Below are positions 6,299-7,275 of a stretch of DNA of 7,275 nucleotides, one piece after another. Position 1 is the stretch's first letter. Each line of letters begins with the position of its first letter. The translations under genes were made by a program, and so were the position numbers. The notes beneath the pieces were generated by a model. That model saw nothing but the letters and a program-made list of their open reading frames with translations, was not told where the DNA came from and ran no database searches. The stretch is from Chlorobiales bacterium (lineage in GTDB: Bacteria; Bacteroidota; Chlorobiia; Chlorobiales; Chlorobiaceae), in assembly GCA_022360355.1 (NCBI GenBank), contig JAKSCY010000474.1, positions 1 through 7,275 of the forward strand. The letters are read 5' to 3'.

Positions 6299-6354
6299 GG
6301 TGCCGTCGTTGTTGCTACGATTTGTTGGCGTTCCTGCTGCTGAACGGTTATTCT

Positions 6355-7275
6355 TCAGACAGTCAGGATCGCTAGGTCAGTAAGATAACTTTTCAGGGAC
6401 TGGTGTTTCGACAGGCCGATTTTTTTATGCATCCGGTAGCGGATGCTTTCCATGCCTCTGGTCGAAATGCCCACGGAACGGGCAATGTCCCTGGTGTTGT
6501 AATTCAACTTTATCAGCAGGCAGATGCGTAGCTCCCGCTGGTTGAGATTCGGGTGTTTTTTCTGAAGTTTTGAGAGGAACTCGGAATCTGTTGTTGTGAG
6601 TTCTATGTTAAGTCTCTTCTCGATCAGTTCGGTATCGATCATGTTCCGGCAGTTTTCGATCATGGCGCTTTTTTTAGCCTGATCAATGTCCAGTGAACTG
6701 ATTATGTCGAGAAGCTGACGCAGGGTTGAGGTTTTTTCTGCAACCGCGGTCGATATCCTCGTGAGCTCCATTTCCTGCGTTGCGATTCTGGCTGTGAGCG
6801 CGTTTTTTTCCTTTTCCAGCTGGCCCTTGAGTTTTTTATACAACTCTTTTTGTGCGTTGAGCAGTATGTTTTTTTCCGTGAGAGTTTTTTCGCCTTCCTT
6901 TACAACCTGCTCGAGTTCCCGCTCTTTTTCCCGGGCGTGTTCACGAAGATCACTCTGAAGATTTTCAACTGCCTTGAAAAAAGGAAACAGTTTGTCATCC
7001 CTGTGCGGCAGGTTAATGCTCTGGTCCATCATGTTCAGCCAGGATATCCTGCCGAGGGCGGCGAGGAACTCTCTTTTCTGTTGCTCGTATTTCTCGTCTT
7101 CCTCGCTTTCAAATGTTTCTTTGACCGCTATATTATCTTTCCATTGAAGCACTGTGTTTACGGCATCAGTATAGTTTTGTTTGATGAGTACAGGCAGCTT
7201 TTCAGGTACCATTGCCGCGAAAGTCTCCGCCATTGTGAGGAACGAAGCTTCAACATTATAGAAAATCACTATGCC
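6355..7275 (-). CDS. Array paralog 4: STAS-like / coiled-coil / LuxR-type HTH regulator (partial, 5' end outside window)
   Basis: The frame is open to the right edge and 306 codons are visible before the TGA at 6357-6355. The first visible residues (GIVIFYNVEASFL) align with residue 104 onwards of the complete copies, so about 100 N-terminal residues are missing and the full length should be near 409 aa. A GTG at 7269 is in frame but is not the real start, because it lies within a conserved beta strand. In visible numbering: the end of the alpha/beta domain (1-45), acidic linker, W79 middle segment (WLNMMDQSINLP), coiled coil (about 103-195), conserved C209, and HTH (about 228-302, LRICLLIKLNYNTRDIA and STRGMESIRYRMHKK). 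It is closest to paralog 2. The array may extend further right beyond this gene. Confidence 0.87.
   Translation of the reverse strand, partial: GIVIFYNVEASFLTMAETFAAMVPEKLPVLIKQNYTDAVNTVLQWKDNIAVKETFESEEDEKYEQQKREFLAALGRISWLNMMDQSINLPHRDDKLFPFFKAVENLQSDLREHAREKERELEQVVKEGEKTLTEKNILLNAQKELYKKLKGQLEKEKNALTARIATQEMELTRISTAVAEKTSTLRQLLDIISSLDIDQAKKSAMIENCRNMIDTELIEKRLNIELTTTDSEFLSKLQKKHPNLNQRELRICLLIKLNYNTRDIARSVGISTRGMESIRYRMHKKIGLSKHQSLKSYLTDLAILTV
6412..6435 (+). repeat. 24-bp exact repeat shared by paralogs 3 and 4 (copy 2)
   Basis: Identical to 5138-5161, in the HTH-coding part of the partial rightmost gene. It marks the most conserved nucleotide segment of the array. Confidence 0.8.

Noticed and set aside
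2388..7275. Array members as classical two-component response regulators
   Set aside because: No receiver domain is seen: the N-terminal part lacks the acidic pair, phospho-acceptor Asp and Lys pattern of REC domains.
1..7275. CRISPR array, tRNA or rRNA genes
   Set aside because: No regularly spaced repeats and no tRNA- or rRNA-like segments were seen on either strand.

Overview
This window comes from a bacterial chromosome. Every gene I can support lies on the minus strand, so the text follows transcription from right to left. The organism is probably in the Chlorobiota/Bacteroidota group (for example a green sulfur bacterium). This rests on the type of LuxR/GerE-like helix-turn-helix, with a recognition segment reading RGxESxRYRxHKK, and on the lack of Shine-Dalgarno sequences before three genes. 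It is an inference from family resemblance, not a database match.

Right and central part (2388-7275): a tandem array of at least four paralogous genes. Three are complete (2388-3620, 3678-4901, 5072-6298; 410, 407 and 408 aa). The fourth (6355-7275) runs off the right edge. Each protein has the same plan: an N-terminal alpha/beta domain that looks STAS/SpoIIAA-like, a conserved middle segment with an invariant Trp, a long Lys/Glu-rich coiled coil, a short helical segment with one Cys conserved in all four copies, and a C-terminal LuxR/GerE-type DNA-binding domain. None has a receiver (REC) domain. Two gaps are short (56 and 57 bp). The third is 170 bp and carries a perfect TATAAT box inside a perfect 7-bp inverted repeat, a good candidate promoter/operator. 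The gene at 2388-3620 has a C8 tract exactly where a ribosome binding site should be.

Middle gap (1915-2387): no convincing gene. It holds a strong hairpin terminator (2128-2151), two further dyads just to its right, and a plus-strand stretch with a good Shine-Dalgarno sequence followed only by tiny ORFs. The terminator separates the array from the restriction-modification genes.

Left part (1-1914): the methyltransferase subunit gene hsdM of a type I restriction-modification system, followed with a 4-bp ATGA overlap by a RhuM-family gene cut by the left edge. Specificity (hsdS) and restriction (hsdR) genes are not visible and are expected further left.

Working together: hsdM and rhuM are probably one translationally coupled operon of a defence locus. 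The array is probably a separate regulatory module whose members could share targets or form mixed dimers. Nothing in the sequence proves a functional link between the two modules. The most novel element is the expanded family of STAS-like/coiled-coil/HTH regulators.
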